A stretch of 64,000 nt of DNA from the NCBI GenBank assembly GCA_035610365.1, contig CM069433.1, positions 188,488,760-188,552,759 of the forward strand, read 5' to 3'. Position numbers and translations under genes: made by a program. The stretch is from Aquatica leii (lineage: Eukaryota; Arthropoda; Insecta; Coleoptera; Lampyridae). Positions 1 to 10,184 of this stretch are shown one piece after another (the stretch's first letter is position 1; each line of letters begins with the position of its first letter). Below the pieces are notes generated by a model that was given only the letters and a program-made list of their open reading frames with translations, was not told the origin of the DNA and ran no database searches.

Positions 1-337
1 ATCAAATGTTTGTAATTTTTATTTATTTAACTTTCTGAGCATACTAGAGTACCAATGTTATAAACAAAACACGCAAATATACTAAAACCAAACTTGCTTC
101 GATACATGGTAACATTGTGACATTATCACGCTACAAATAGTGTACTACCTGATCAGATAAAAAAAAACCTACTGAAATAAAGCATTTTATTCGTGCAGAT
201 AATAAAACAGTTTATGCATTAGTAAAAGTAGATTTTTTTTGTAATTGGGGAAATTTAAAATATTTAAAGAAAATTTGAAAAAAACTAAACTGCTCATTGA
301 CTTTCCAAAAAAATATAATCAAAGCTATTTTATTTAC

Positions 338-475
338 CTGTGCTATAAGTCGCTGCAGATCTTCATTTTCGTTGACTAATTTTTGATACCGTTCTTCTTC
401 TTCTTTAGAAACACCGGCATCTGGGTTATATTTGCTTTCTGCTTTATCACGAGGATGTCTAATGACTTCAATAAC
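338..475 (-). CDS. GABA-B-R1: GABA-B-R1 exon: cytoplasmic tail, start of coiled coil
   Basis: Forty-six residues begin VIEVIRHPRDKAESKYNPDA and continue through VSKEEEERYQKLVNENEDLQ to RLIAQ. The second half is a heptad-like, charge-rich helix: the start of the leucine-zipper coiled coil that pairs subunit 1 with subunit 2 and masks its ER-retention signal in mammals (family knowledge). The acceptor AG is at 477-476 and the donor GTAAAT at 337. The reading frame is open to the next exon, which lies outside the window. Confidence 0.97.
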
Positions 476-525
476 CTAAAATGTTAAATGAGTACGTTGT
501 TCAAAAAAATTATGTGGAAACTTAC

Positions 526-750
526 CTTAGGTACAAAAATAAGAGCCATACTTAAAAAACAACAAAATATAATGGCTAATGCTACAAAAGCATAACTGGC
601 ATCTTGTTGACTACCGATTACTAATATAACAGGAGCGGTAATTAAACATAATACAACTACATTGTAAATACTCATTCCGACGTATCTTGAATCGTTAATT
701 TGTTTTACTTTTAACGACCGTGTTTCGTACGCGAGAAATAGACCAAACAC
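526..750 (-). CDS. GABA-B-R1: GABA-B-R1 exon: TM5 end, third intracellular loop, TM6, TM7
   Basis: Seventy-five residues in phase 0 at both ends. VFGLFLAYETR finishes TM5. SLKVKQINDSRYVGMS is the very conserved third intracellular loop that couples to G protein. NVVVLCLITAPVILVIG is TM6. ASYAFVALAIIFCCF then LSMALIFVPK is TM7. The acceptor AG is at 752-751, the donor GTAAGT at 525, and the flanking introns are 50 bp each. Confidence 0.98.
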
Positions 751-800
751 CTGTTAATTAGATAGTTAGTATTATGATAAAAATGTAACAAGTTACGTAC

Positions 801-1040
801 TAGTACAAGTCCTTTATAGCCGTAGACTATACCAAGCCATACGGTGTTGTGATGACTAGCGCAGTGCTCTAATTCCGGTCGAATTTTTGAATCATCAGAC
901 AACGATACAGGATTTTCTAGCGGAAATGGTTCTATGCGTCTTTGTAAAGGATCTTGTAATTGCCACGCTAACAAAATAACAAAATCTACCACTAAAAGAC
1001 CCGATACCATTGAGTACAACTTCCACGGTTGCACTTTTTT
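801..1040 (-). CDS. GABA-B-R1: GABA-B-R1 exon: TM4, second extracellular loop, start of TM5
   Basis: Eighty in-frame residues run from KKVQPWKLYSMVSGLL to YGYKGLVL. TM4 is MVSGLLVVDFVILLAWQL. The second extracellular loop carries RPELEHC, whose cysteine is expected to bond to the TM3 cysteine. HNTVWLGIVYGYKG enters TM5. The acceptor AG is at 1042-1041. Two donors overlap (GTACGT at 800 and GTAACT four bases later in the message); only the first keeps the phase-0 join to VFGLFLAYETR in the next exon. Confidence 0.97.
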
Positions 1041-1099
1041 CTGTAACAAAAATATATATACCATCGTTAGATAAAAAGATAGGATTATACCATTCGCAC

Positions 1100-1340
1100 T
1101 TTAGGATCGCTTTTCGCTTTAGTCGTAAGTCTGTGAACTCTCCAAACCTTGCTGAACATAGCACCATACGCCAATGTAAAACCGATTGTTAGTAACCAAG
1201 CTCTAGCTTGACAAACACCAGGGTACACATCGGGAGATACAAAATTACCATCTAATCCCAAAAGGAAAACACTCGTTAAACACACGATAACACCGAAAAG
1301 CATAATAGTGTTGCAAACTGGATGTGACGATTGGATTACT
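1100..1340 (-). CDS. GABA-B-R1: GABA-B-R1 exon: transmembrane helices 2 and 3
   Basis: One base completes the Arg codon, then 80 residues start VIQSSHPVCNTIML and end TTKAKSDPK. TM2 is LFGVIVCLTSVFLLGL and TM3 is LLTIGFTLAYGAMFSKVWRV. The cysteine in VCQARAW at the top of TM3 is the class C disulphide cysteine, paired with the one in the next exon. The second intracellular loop KVWRVHRLTTKAKSD is typical. The donor is unusual: ending at AAA gives GTGCGA, and the next exon then reads KKVQPWK exactly as in relatives. Using GTATAA at 1090 instead would add three residues (VRM). Confidence 0.94.
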
Positions 1341-1389
1341 CTGGAACACCTAGTTAAATACAAACGTTTGTGTATTTATTGCGCAATAC

Positions 1390-1540
1390 CTTCTGTGTCC
1401 ATTCCAAATATTAAAAATTATAAGAGAAATAGCGATTATAATTCCCACACTAGAAATCACACACATACATATAAACAAAGGCAAGGAAACTGTTCGTAAT
1501 ACTTTTCTTATGATCGTTCTATCTTGAGGCACTTTTCCAC
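1390..1540 (-). CDS. GABA-B-R1: GABA-B-R1 exon: linker and transmembrane helix 1
   Basis: The exon begins with GT, finishing a Gly codon, then GKVPQDRTI, then TM1 (SLPLFICMCVISSVGIIIAI), and ends in FNIWNGHR plus two bases of an Arg codon. GGKVPQD followed by a hydrophobic helix is the class C layout. Unlike metabotropic glutamate receptors, GABA-B receptors lack a cysteine-rich domain here, and the sequence agrees: the linker is short with no cysteine cluster. The acceptor AG is at 1542-1541 and the donor GTATTG at 1389. Confidence 0.97.
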
Positions 1541-1589
1541 CTGAAACAAAACCATTAGTATGTTCAAGTGTACCAAATTCTTAACTAAC

Positions 1590-1731
1590 CTGTCCAAACT
1601 TCTTTATCAAACCATGTTAGATTGTCAGCCTGTGTGTCATAATATCCTAAAACTACGTAGTTACCATTAATGACTTGTTCTATTTGAGTTAAAGCTATTC
1701 TATCGCCTTGAGAACTAAACGCCACTATACC
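1590..1731 (-). CDS. GABA-B-R1: GABA-B-R1 exon: membrane-proximal ectodomain
   Basis: Forty-seven residues begin GIVAFSSQGDRIALTQIEQ, run through GYYDTQADNLTWFD and end EVWT, plus one base of a split Gly codon. This is the last part of the flytrap domain before the linker to TM1. GIVAF and SQGDRIALTQIEQ are near-invariant among insect GABA-B1 proteins (recalled family pattern). NLT is a potential N-glycosylation site. The acceptor AG lies at 1733-1732 and the donor GTTAGT at 1589, with introns of 50 and 49 bp on either side. Confidence 0.97.
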
Positions 1732-1781
1732 CTAAAAACAATTGTGTTGGAAAAAACTTACTATGATTATTCAATAGTTAC

Positions 1782-1909
1782 CGATATTCCTAAAAATTGT
1801 GTCGAATTTATGGCAGAATAAATGTCGTCGGCTATTTCTTTGTTATTGTAATTAAATTCTTTCAAACTTTTCCCGTACTTATGCAGATGATTCATTGTTT
1901 TATTGAAAG
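1782..1909 (-). CDS. GABA-B-R1: GABA-B-R1 exon: end of Venus-flytrap domain (FNKTM segment)
   Basis: Two bases complete an Ala codon with the last base of the exon at 30494, giving SVAL-A-FNKTM across the 28.6-kb intron. Forty-two residues follow, including NYNNKEIADDIYSAINSTQF and ending FLGIS. The NKT and NST triplets are possible N-glycosylation sites on the extracellular face. The acceptor AG is at 1911-1910 after a T-rich tract and the donor GTAACT is at 1781. The exon leaves in phase 0. The N-terminal part (HLHKYGKSLKEF) is the least conserved portion of this region, as in other insects. Confidence 0.96.
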
Positions 1910-3580
1910 CTAAAACACAATACAAATTTAATTAATACAACATTATAATTTTTTTGAAAAATGTAATAAAATAATTGTTTTTTTAGTGTACTTTTATGGA
2001 TGATTTTTGGTGGGTGAAGACTAAAGGCAACTCCGTACCTCGTGGAGTCTGTACCTGGCGCCCGAACCTATTGACGACTATTTTTTGTTACGTCTTTGTG
2101 TTGATTTTTCACTAAATAATTTGCAAATGAAGCTATCGAACATCAAACTTTATGTTGCGTTTTTGTAGGCGAATTCAATCATTACTACCTTTCTTGCATA
2201 TTTATTTTAATTTTTTAATAATTAAAAATTATTGTTATCAAAGAACACTTTCAAAATAACAAATAAAAAAAACATTTAAGTTACTAATTTATAATTATTT
2301 ACAATAACACGTAATCAACTAATATCAAAGAATTTTAATACATTTTTTTAGATGTAACAAATATAATGTTTTGTTGTAAAATAAAATTGACAAACAATAT
2401 CAGTTGGCAAAATTTAATAAAAATCGTAAAACGTACGATATTGTTTCATAAGAAAAATTGAAAATACAATTTCAAATACGTTCTAATAAAATCTTGAAAA
2501 ATAAGGTTATATCTATTAAATTAGAAACATTTCATAACAACACTAATAACGTACAAACGTTTAAACGTACACAAAGTTTAGATTGATGGATAAAGCTTTA
2601 TAATTTCATTTATTTTATTTATTATAAATATTGGCAAATGTAATGTTTCATTATTATTTTTACTATTTTTTTATGCTCAAATAAGATTTAAATTTAAAAA
2701 AAAAATTAAAAATAAATTTTTAATCTAAAATAAACTTTCAGAGTTATGACAACTCTGATTAGTTAAGGCAAAAGAAATTGTACCTTAAAACAGAAATAAT
2801 AAGATAAACAAATTTCAAAATAATTTAAGCCGTAGCCACAATAAGAATTATTAAAACGTTTTTTTATTACTGTCCAAGTATTTTTCAAAAAAAAAAACAA
2901 AAAGCATAGGTACTAAATACTGAGACATAATCTATACTAAAATATTATTAAGTAACAAGTTATCTAGACTCAAGCTCCATTGAATTATTTATAAACATGT
3001 AACATTACAAATTTCACATATTTGTGGTGAGGTGCGCGCGCATGGTAGGAGGAGTTAGATCACAATAAAAAAGTTTTTGCAAAACAAAGCAGCACAAACA
3101 AAGAAAAATATTTTGATTTTAAAAATTTTAAAAAATAAGAAGTCTGAAAATGAATACTTGCCCCCCCTCCCATTTGGCACCCCCAAAGTAAATCGACTTA
3201 GGGTAGCGCAATCAAAACTGAAGACAGAGCATACCAGTGGATACTTAGGGGAGTCTGTATGAACAAAAAAAATCAATTTGACGCAAAAGGGAAGGGAAGC
3301 GGTTATTAAAGTGACCCCCCCCAAACATTTTCGAAAATATCCAATATGCAAAACTAGCGCAAATGATTTTTAGTATGGAACACAAGGGTGCATACCTAGC
3401 GCAAACGATTGCAATAATAAAAATCAATTTCAATTGCCTGGGAAGGAACCAAGTTAATGGAGCTATAAACTTGACTAAAACAACTGATATGCATAAAAAT
3501 AATAAGCTATTCATTAATGAAAAAAATTTATAAAAACAACAAAGAAACAAAAAATTACGGCTAATATCTAGTTAAATAGT
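1910..3580. other. Intron, AT-rich, no coding remnant recognised
   Basis: This is the start of the 28.6-kb intron. It is strongly AT-rich with many homopolymer runs. At 2058-2069 a GC-rich island reads TGGCGCCCGAAC, identical to the first twelve bases of a lysine-tRNA primer-binding site. Only about 150 bp separate it from the exon at 1909, too little for an LTR, so any element it came from is gone. A short GC-rich patch with G- and C-runs at about 3160-3320 has no recognisable product. Confidence 0.6.
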
Positions 3581-3589
3581 AACATAATA

Positions 3590-4135
3590 AACGGCCATAC
3601 TAAATCCTAGCATACGCCGACGACGTTGTTTTAATCTCACGACAGAAAGGAAAGCTAAAAAGAATTGCTACTAAAATTTAAAAAAAGCAAGAAAAATAGG
3701 CTGAATAAAAAACTATAAAAAATTGCATCACATAGTGTTAGGCGACAGTAACCAAGAAAAAAACCAAAACCTAAACGTGATAAAAACCTACAAATAGCAG
3801 CAAACAAAATCAATAATAAATTTTGAAAACGAGACATAGATGCTAATAAAAAAAAATCTAAACAACCTGACAGAAACATGTGGAAAAAAGATGCTACAAA
3901 AATACTGAGCGGAATATGAGCAAATCAAAACTGGAATAAAAGAACATGCATAAAAGTAGAAAAAGTTTACAACCTAAGCATAACGAACATTGTCCGACCC
4001 AATAAAATAAGATGGTTAACACAAAAAAATCGATATTGAGTAAAAAAAAAAGACATGGCGAGATGTCCAAGCAGAGACATTTTGGAATCGTAAATTGGAT
4101 GGTAAGAAGTGGTCCCAACATCTAGACACCCAAGT
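3590..4135 (+). pseudogene. LINE reverse-transcriptase remnant (YADD box)
   Basis: Reading plus from about 3607, the codons give LAYADDVVLISR, the catalytic palm motif of LINE-type reverse transcriptases, with the two aspartates at 3619-3624. Lysine-rich, repeatedly interrupted sequence follows, including RPNKIRWL at about 4000, similar to the region after the RT core in RTE/CR1-like elements. No frame stays open for more than a few dozen codons. It is identified from one clear motif plus context. The minus-strand open frames over the same stretch are low-complexity shadows. Confidence 0.5.
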
Positions 4136-4149
4136 GCCAACTTCTCCTG

Positions 4150-4800
4150 TGCGTGGTAGCCACTGCTAGATAACAGACGAGGCTCTGGCGACTTAGCATC
4201 AGGGGTTTTAAACCTAATATTAGTTCTCTAGAAGCAACGGGACTCTTGTGGTTGGGCCAATCACCCGCAAAAAGTATAGGTAGATTGAAAGATCAAAAAA
4301 TCGCTCTGACGGATAAGAATCACCCTGAAGGATAAGCATCGGAACATAGAATGTAAACGGAAAAGAAATTGAAATAATGGAAGAAATAGCCGAATTATAG
4401 TATGGAGATGGATATATATGTGAAATGGAAGACAACTGCTAGAACAAAGTTACTCACTAATATACTCACGATCAGTAAGACGAGTTAAAGAGAGCGTAGG
4501 ACTAATACTAAGCACATAGATAGACCAACAAGTAAAACATTGCAAAGGATATTATATCTAGATCTAAAACTTTAAGAAAAAATAACCATAATACAGACGT
4601 ACGTCTCCACAAAAAAATCACATTAGCATAGAAAGAGACATTCTACGGAAAACTCTATGTGCAAATAGATAAAGAGAGATAAAGAAGCCGACACATACTA
4701 ATAAATAGAAACTGGAAGGCCAAAACAGGAAATAGACAAGATATAGGATACGGCACTTTACATAAATATGGAGAAGTTACACTAAATAGCACTGATGAAG
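4150..4800 (+). pseudogene. LINE 5' region and endonuclease remnant
   Basis: At 4350 the plus strand reads NVNGKEIEIMEEIAEL, resembling the first strand of an apurinic-type LINE endonuclease (relatives read WNVRS or WNVNG after the start). Near 4700-4760 broken frames give WKAKTGN and GYGTLHKYGE, similar to the part after the catalytic GDFNAK box. It lies downstream of the RT fragment at 3590-4135 on the same strand, so the two come from different copies or a rearranged one. Frames are shattered, so clade assignment (RTE- or CR1-like) is only a guess. Confidence 0.35.
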
Positions 4801-4984
4801 GATGATACACTTTGATGTTACTAATCAAATAAAAAACGCTTTAACCATAAAATAATTCAAAAAATTACTTTTGAAGCAGCAGAAAAAAAATTGAAAAACA
4901 TTAACGACTATATAACAAACAACAAAGAAGCGAAATATGCCATAACAGATTAAAAATAATAGGGGGGACCAAACTACATACAGA

Positions 4985-5040
4985 CTGTAATAACGAAGGC
5001 TTCCACAGCCGGAATCTAAGGGGCTTCATCAGGGCGTGAG
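4985..5040 (-). repeat. PLE-1 terminal motif, minus copy (hammerhead-like)
   Basis: On the minus strand CTGATGA (5032-5026) is followed by AGCC, an 11-base loop and GGCT. This has the form of a hammerhead ribozyme core and stem II, but the catalytic GAAAC that should follow is missing. An inverted partner lies at 6812-6880. Confidence 0.55.
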
Positions 5041-5059
5041 ATAAATCGCAAAACTCAAA

Positions 5060-5252
5060 CAATCGAAATCTAACTAAGAACTCCTCAAAAGTTATGTTAT
5101 CCACTTGTGAAACAAGCCATAACCTAAACTCTGAAAAGGTAACAAAGAAAACGATAACTTCAAAAAACAAACGAAAATCTAACAAAGAACCACTACCGAG
5201 TTAGGTAATCAACTTGTGAACCAAGCCAGATTCTAAACTCCGTAGAAGTGAC
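5060..5252. repeat. 108-bp tandem duplication in the PLE-1 3' tail
   Basis: Two imperfect units lie head to tail, about 5060-5143 and 5168-5252. Each contains CGAAA(A)TCTAAC, then CTTGTGAAACAAGCC or CTTGTGAACCAAGCC, then CTAAACTC, offset by 108 bp. They sit between the Penelope ORF end and the terminal motif at 4990-5040. Confidence 0.7.
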
Positions 5253-5275
5253 TTAAGAAGAAATAGTCTCCGTAT

Positions 5276-6808
5276 TTAAAGGAAAATGATCGTCACGGTT
5301 AAGCGCGACCCTGATTGGGTTACGCTTGCTAGGGGGCGTGTTTTTGATAAATGACTAATAACCGGGAACCAAAAAAGGCATAGTTCGAAACCATGATCGC
5401 AATTGAAGTTGTTGGGGTGTTTGATGATTTCTATGCTTTCTCGGAATTTCCTGTTGAAAAAGAATGGAGATTTGGCAATCAACGAAACATTATCAAAATC
5501 TATCTTGTGACCTGTAGTAAAATGATGTTCAGCGACCGCAGACTTGGAAATATATCTTTTTCTTATACAACGATCATGTTCTGAAATGCAAGTAATGACG
5601 GAACGACCGGTTTCACCAATGTAGACTAAACCACAAGAACAAGGAATTTGGTACACACCTTGAGATGAAAGTGTAGGGAATTTGTCTTTGGGAGAAGGAA
5701 GAATCTGAGAGATTTTGTCTGTCGAGTTGAATATGAGTTTAATACCATTCTTACGAAGGAGTTTCCCTATTTGATCTGTAACCTTGTGAATGTAGGGTAA
5801 AAAGGCCAATTTCGGGTTGGATTCGGGAGTAGAAATGTCCTTAGGTAACCGAGTATGTGGATGAAAATGACGATTAATAACTCTATAAATATCTCGCTTT
5901 ACATAACCATTGTTCACTAAGGTTCTATTAAGATGACGGAGTTCTGAGTCTAGATTCTCAGGTTGGCAAATAGAAAAAGCACGATGGACCACAGATTCGA
6001 TAACAGAACGTTTCTGTGCAGGATGATGATGAGACGAAGCACGAAGGTATCTGTCCGTATGGGTGGGTTTGCGATAAACAGAATGGCCCAGAAGTCCGTC
6101 GGGCTTACGAGTCAAAAGAACGTCAAGAAATGGAAAAGAACCATTACTTTCAATTTCCATACTAAATTTGATATCTAAGTGTTGATTGTTAAGATGATCA
6201 AGAAACTTAGACAATTCAGGATGACCATGAAACGAAACAATAAACGTGTGGTCAACATATCTAAACCACACTTTAGGTTTTAATATTGATGATTCCAAAG
6301 CAACCGTTTCAAAGGATTCCATAAAAATGTTAGCTACAACAGGTGATAGAGGAGAACCCATAGCAGCACCAGAAACTTGTTCGTAAAACTTGTTATCAAA
6401 TTGGAAGTAAGTAGAGAATAGACACTTTTCAATAAGAGGAACCAAACTCAAGTCCTTGCCATGTTGAGACAGAATCTGTTTGATGATAATAAGCGAATCC
6501 TTAATAGGAACTTTAGTAAAAAGCGAAATAACATCAAAGCTCACGAGAAGATCTTGGGGTTCAAGTTTTATAGTTTCTAGACGTTGAATAAAATTCTGAG
6601 AGTTGGGGATGTGAGAAGACGTTTTACCTGTAAACTCGCAAAGAATGTTGAACAAGAACTTGGCTAGCTTGTAGGTAAGATATTGGATAGTACTAACGAT
6701 AGGTCGAAAAGGAATACCTTGTTTGTGAATTTTGAGAAGTCCGTATAGACGAGGTGGCTTAGAATCTGATGGGGTAAGTCGACGTTTAGTTTCAGGAGGT
6801 AGATTGGA
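5276..6808 (-). pseudogene. Penelope-like element (PLE-1): RT with GIY-YIG endonuclease
   Basis: This is an almost intact frame of about 510 codons, open from a TAA at 6811. It encodes the two enzymes a Penelope-like retroelement uses to copy itself. In order: PPRLYGLLKIHKQGIPFRPI (RT N-terminal motifs), LVSFDVISLFTKVP (motif A, catalytic Asp), AAMGSPLSPVVANIFME (motif B), RYVDHTFIV (motif C), then TDRYLRASSHHHP, and a C-terminal GIY-YIG nuclease with GVYQIPCSCGLVYIGETGRS, AVAEHHFTTGH and ESIEIIKH. Motif C is YVDH instead of YVDD, so a catalytic metal ligand is lost. The N-terminus is truncated relative to full PLEs. The last 40 or so codons, after CLFWFP, may be read-through beyond the true stop. 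Confidence 0.93.
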
Positions 6809-6811
6809 TTA

Positions 6812-6880
6812 TCTCACGACCTGATGAAGCCTCTTACGAAAATGGATGAAACGTTGGAAGCTTCGGTTGCAACAACTATG
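6812..6880 (+). repeat. PLE-1 terminal motif, plus copy (hammerhead-like)
   Basis: The plus strand carries CTGATGA (6821-6827), then AGCC (6828-6831), a loop, GGAT (6844-6847) and GAAAC (6848-6852). It is the inverted counterpart of 4985-5040 and retains the GAAAC that copy lost. Penelope-like elements are known to carry hammerhead ribozymes in their terminal repeats. Stem III and the cleavage site do not fold convincingly here. Confidence 0.5.
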
Positions 6881-7985
6881 ACACGGTCCAAACCCGGAAG
6901 ACATTCTAATGTTAGTATGCATACAGACTACTAATAACAAAGACCAAGAAACAAGAATAATATCAAAATTAAGGAAATCGGAAAAAGAAGATAAAAACAG
7001 ATTAAAAAACACCTTAAAAGTATGGAAAACAAAAGACGTAGAAGAACGAAATATCAATAGTAGAACAAGCAGTAAAGACCTCTGCGTAAACTTAGCAGTA
7101 AAAGAAGATAAAAAGAAACCCGGTGGAGGAACTAAAAAGTAAAAGAGAAAGTAAAAATCAATAAGAAAGGTATTGTTATGTTAAAAGTATTCTGATATAG
7201 GTTGCGTACTGTACGAACTTCGTCCCGGAACGTCCCCTTGCTACATTAAGAAAATTAACTGTCATATTTTTTTTTCACAACTGGATATTAAATAAAAAGA
7301 GCATAGTGCGTTCTCGGTCTAAAAAGAAACGGCTTGTGAAAAATCTAACAATCCGTGGGACCTCCTTTTAATTTTTAGCACACACATAATAAATGGATGT
7401 CCTGAGTACATTTCGTATGAGATGTTTTCTGGGGTAAGCATTAACTCATATTATCGTATAATCTTAGAGACTTGGGCTAGCGCCGCGTGTTTCTCTCTTT
7501 TGGAATCGTACATGTCTATTAAATACATCTCACTAGAATCGATAACTCGGAGTACGTACTAGTGTGGACATTGATTACTAACATTAATTCTCGTTTGGAG
7601 TCAAGCCGTTAAAGTAGTTTGTGATAGTCTATTAATCTTGGAGACACGTTTGCGAAATATATATAATGAAAGCCGTTCGGAAGCTTGTCGCATCGGTTAC
7701 GATTCATTATTTGAATCACCACCGACTTATTTATGATATCAATCTATATCTAATTTTTCTTTTTCCTTCCACTTTTAGCAATTTTAGAAAACGATTCAGG
7801 TATGCCAATAGCTATTAGCATGACTGGACAATCGTGAGTATAACTACTTTACTATCTATTAATTTGTATATTTGCCAAACGTAAATACGTACGACTTAGA
7901 TATAGATATAAAATCAAAGCTTTATTCCTTGCTTACCAATTGGTTTATACTTTCATATTGTACTACGATAATTATACAGACTGTA
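6880..7985. other. Intron sequence, nothing recognised
   Basis: The interval between PLE-1 and the long-TIR transposon is AT-rich. The lysine-rich open stretch on the plus strand at 6909-7142 shows no family motif and is probably noncoding or the tail of an old insertion. Confidence 0.5.
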
Positions 7986-7991
7986 CCAACC

Positions 7992-10184
7992 TTGCGTGCT
8001 CGAACGATATATGAATAACGGTAAATTTAAGAGAAAAAGTGCCTGTGGAAGAAATTGTGTGTAGTCAAATGGGACATAATTTAAAAATAGTTTTAATCAT
8101 ACAAGGTAAGTCACAAAGTCGCAATGACATAAACTTGTATTTTTTTAAATGGAACCTAATTTTTTTAACAGTTTTGAACTGTACTATTTAACCGTTTTAA
8201 AAAGTTAAATGGAACATAGGTGTATCTCATGGTTTTTAAGATATAACAATGTTAACCTAAAAAAATGAGATCTAAACAGCCATGGACGTCAAACGAAACA
8301 TCAGACAACCATTGTATATGGTGCAAACATTTTCGACATGGAGAGGCTTCGAATTGGTTTCCTAAAAATTGAACGTTTAAACAGTGCTCATACACATTTT
8401 TTGACAAATTACGTCTTATGTCGAAATTTTACAAACTATGGCAATTTGTTGCTTATAACAACTGACTGAAATAGAAATTTCGTTTTATCTCATATAGACT
8501 ATTCAAAAATAATTCTTTCATTTTTATTTAATTTCCTTTAACAAAAGTGTAATGATATTTAAATTAGTTTAATCCACATGAAAAAAAAACTAGAAAAATT
8601 CCTTCTTTTATAAGAAAATATGACATCGTCTAGTTATCCATGGTGATTAGGTTCGTATTTTTTGTTAAAAAAAAAACACAATCACTGGTTCATTTATTGA
8701 CAGTTTCAAATATTTTTATTATTATCGTTTTTACTTTGTTTTTTAAGTTGCAGTTTATAGTTTTAATAAAATCATGGAATCAAAGGAAGAAAGGATTCAA
8801 ATGATATACGCTATTGGAGAAGCCGAGGGAAATTGTTTTCTGGCTTCAGGAATATATCACCAAAAATTCCTTCATTTACGTGCTCCTGGAGTAAAGTGTT
8901 TTTCAAAACTAAAAGAACAGTTTGAAAGTGATGGTGACGTACGTTACAAAAAGAAGCATCTTCATAAGTGGGTTGAAAATGGCGAAAATGAATTTTTAGT
9001 TTTAGGCAGTTATTCAAAATAGACATGTTTCAGTAAGACAATTGGAGCGGACTTGAGATATCTCTAAATCTACGGTGTCACAAATAACTCAAAAGCATAA
9101 ATTGCACCCGTATCACGTACAACTTGGTTAAGAGCTTGACGATAGCGACTTTATTAGCCGATTAACTTTTTGTCACTGAATACAAGATAAAATTCAAATA
9201 AATTGTAACTTTCCATCTAAAATTCTTTTTTCTGAGAAAAGAACGTTTCACAAAAACGGTTTCGTTAATCGTCGTAATTTCTATTATGATACCTAATGTG
9301 ATAAATCCATATTTTATTAAACGTTTAGGCATATATTCTTGGTCAAGAAGTTGTCGGTCCATACTTCTTGGAAGGTAATGAAAATGCTGATAGCTATTTG
9401 CCTTTGCTACAAATATTTTTACAAGATTTCCTTGATAATCTTCCCTTGGCAACGATAAGAAACGTGTGGTTTCAACATGATGGTGCACCAGCTCATTTCA
9501 CTCAACGGGTAAGAAACTATTTAGATGAAACTTTTCCAAATTAATGGATCGGAAGAGCTGGCTCAACAAATTGGCCAGCACATTTGTCGACTTTTATTTG
9601 TGGGGTTATCTAAAATATACTGTTTACCTTGATCCGCCTAGAACTACTGACAATATGAAAGATCTTATTAGAATTTCCATTCACAATGTGAATAAAAATA
9701 TACTAGCTTATGTGTCAAATTTATTTTTAAAAAGAAGTAATATTTATATTTAAGAAAATGGCGGATACATTGAACATGTATTAAATAAAAAAAAAAGTTC
9801 AACTTTGAAGAAACTAATTTTATGGAATTCGAAGCCTCTCCATATCGAAAATGTTTGCAATAGATACAATGATTGTCTGATGTTCCGTTTGGCGTCCATG
9901 GTTATTTAGATCTCATAATTTTTTTGTGTTAAAATCGTCATATCTTAAAAACTGTAAGAAATAGTTGTATTTAACTTTTTGAAACGTTTAAATAGTACAC
10001 TTTCAAACGTTAAAAAAATCAAGTCATTCTATTTAAAAAAATATAAGTTTATGTCATTGCGACTTTGTTATTCATCTTGTATGATTAAACTATTTTTAAA
10101 TTATGTCCCATTTGATTACAAACAACTTCTTCCACAGGCACTTTCTCAAATTCACCGTTCTGGAGATATCGTTCGAGCACGCAA
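7992..10184 (+). mobile_element. Tc1/mariner-superfamily transposon with long TIRs
   Basis: The element is bounded by inverted copies of TTGCGTGCTCGAACGATAT (starting at 7992; complement ending at 10184). The inverted homology is long: shared blocks include AAAAGTGCCTGTGGAAGAA, AATGGGACATAAT, CCATGGACGTCAAACG and GAGAGGCTTCGAATT, reaching about 8380 and back from about 9795. That gives TIRs of roughly 370-390 bp. Between them lies a decayed DDE transposase (8774-9753). Tc3-like elements also have TIRs of several hundred bases. A clear TA target duplication is not visible, so the true ends may be a few bases off. Confidence 0.8.
8774..9753 (+). pseudogene. Tc1/mariner-type transposase, decayed
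   Basis: The N-terminal part (8774-9020) encodes a helix-turn-helix region starting MESKEERIQMIYAIGEAEGN. After a stop, broken frames give SKSTVSQITQKHKLHPYHV at about 9070 and FHKNGFVNRRN at about 9250, the typical DNA-binding-to-catalytic transition of insect mariner-like proteins. The clearest catalytic piece is WFQHDGAPAHFTQRVRNYLD, with the second acidic residue at 9479-9481, followed by WIGRAGSTNWPA and LWGYLKYTVY. The first (FSDE-like) acid is degraded to FSEK and the third (SPDLTPLD) region is disrupted. It cannot encode an active enzyme. Confidence 0.85.

Noticed and set aside
2040..2090. Complete LTR retrotransposon anchored at the TGGCGCCCGAAC primer-site match
   Set aside because: Only about 150 bp separate it from a coding exon, and no gag or pol text follows on the plus strand.
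3055..4121. Series of hydrophobic Phe/Leu-rich open frames on the minus strand
   Set aside because: They are complements of A-rich plus-strand sequence containing a LINE RT box, and have no membrane-protein family pattern.
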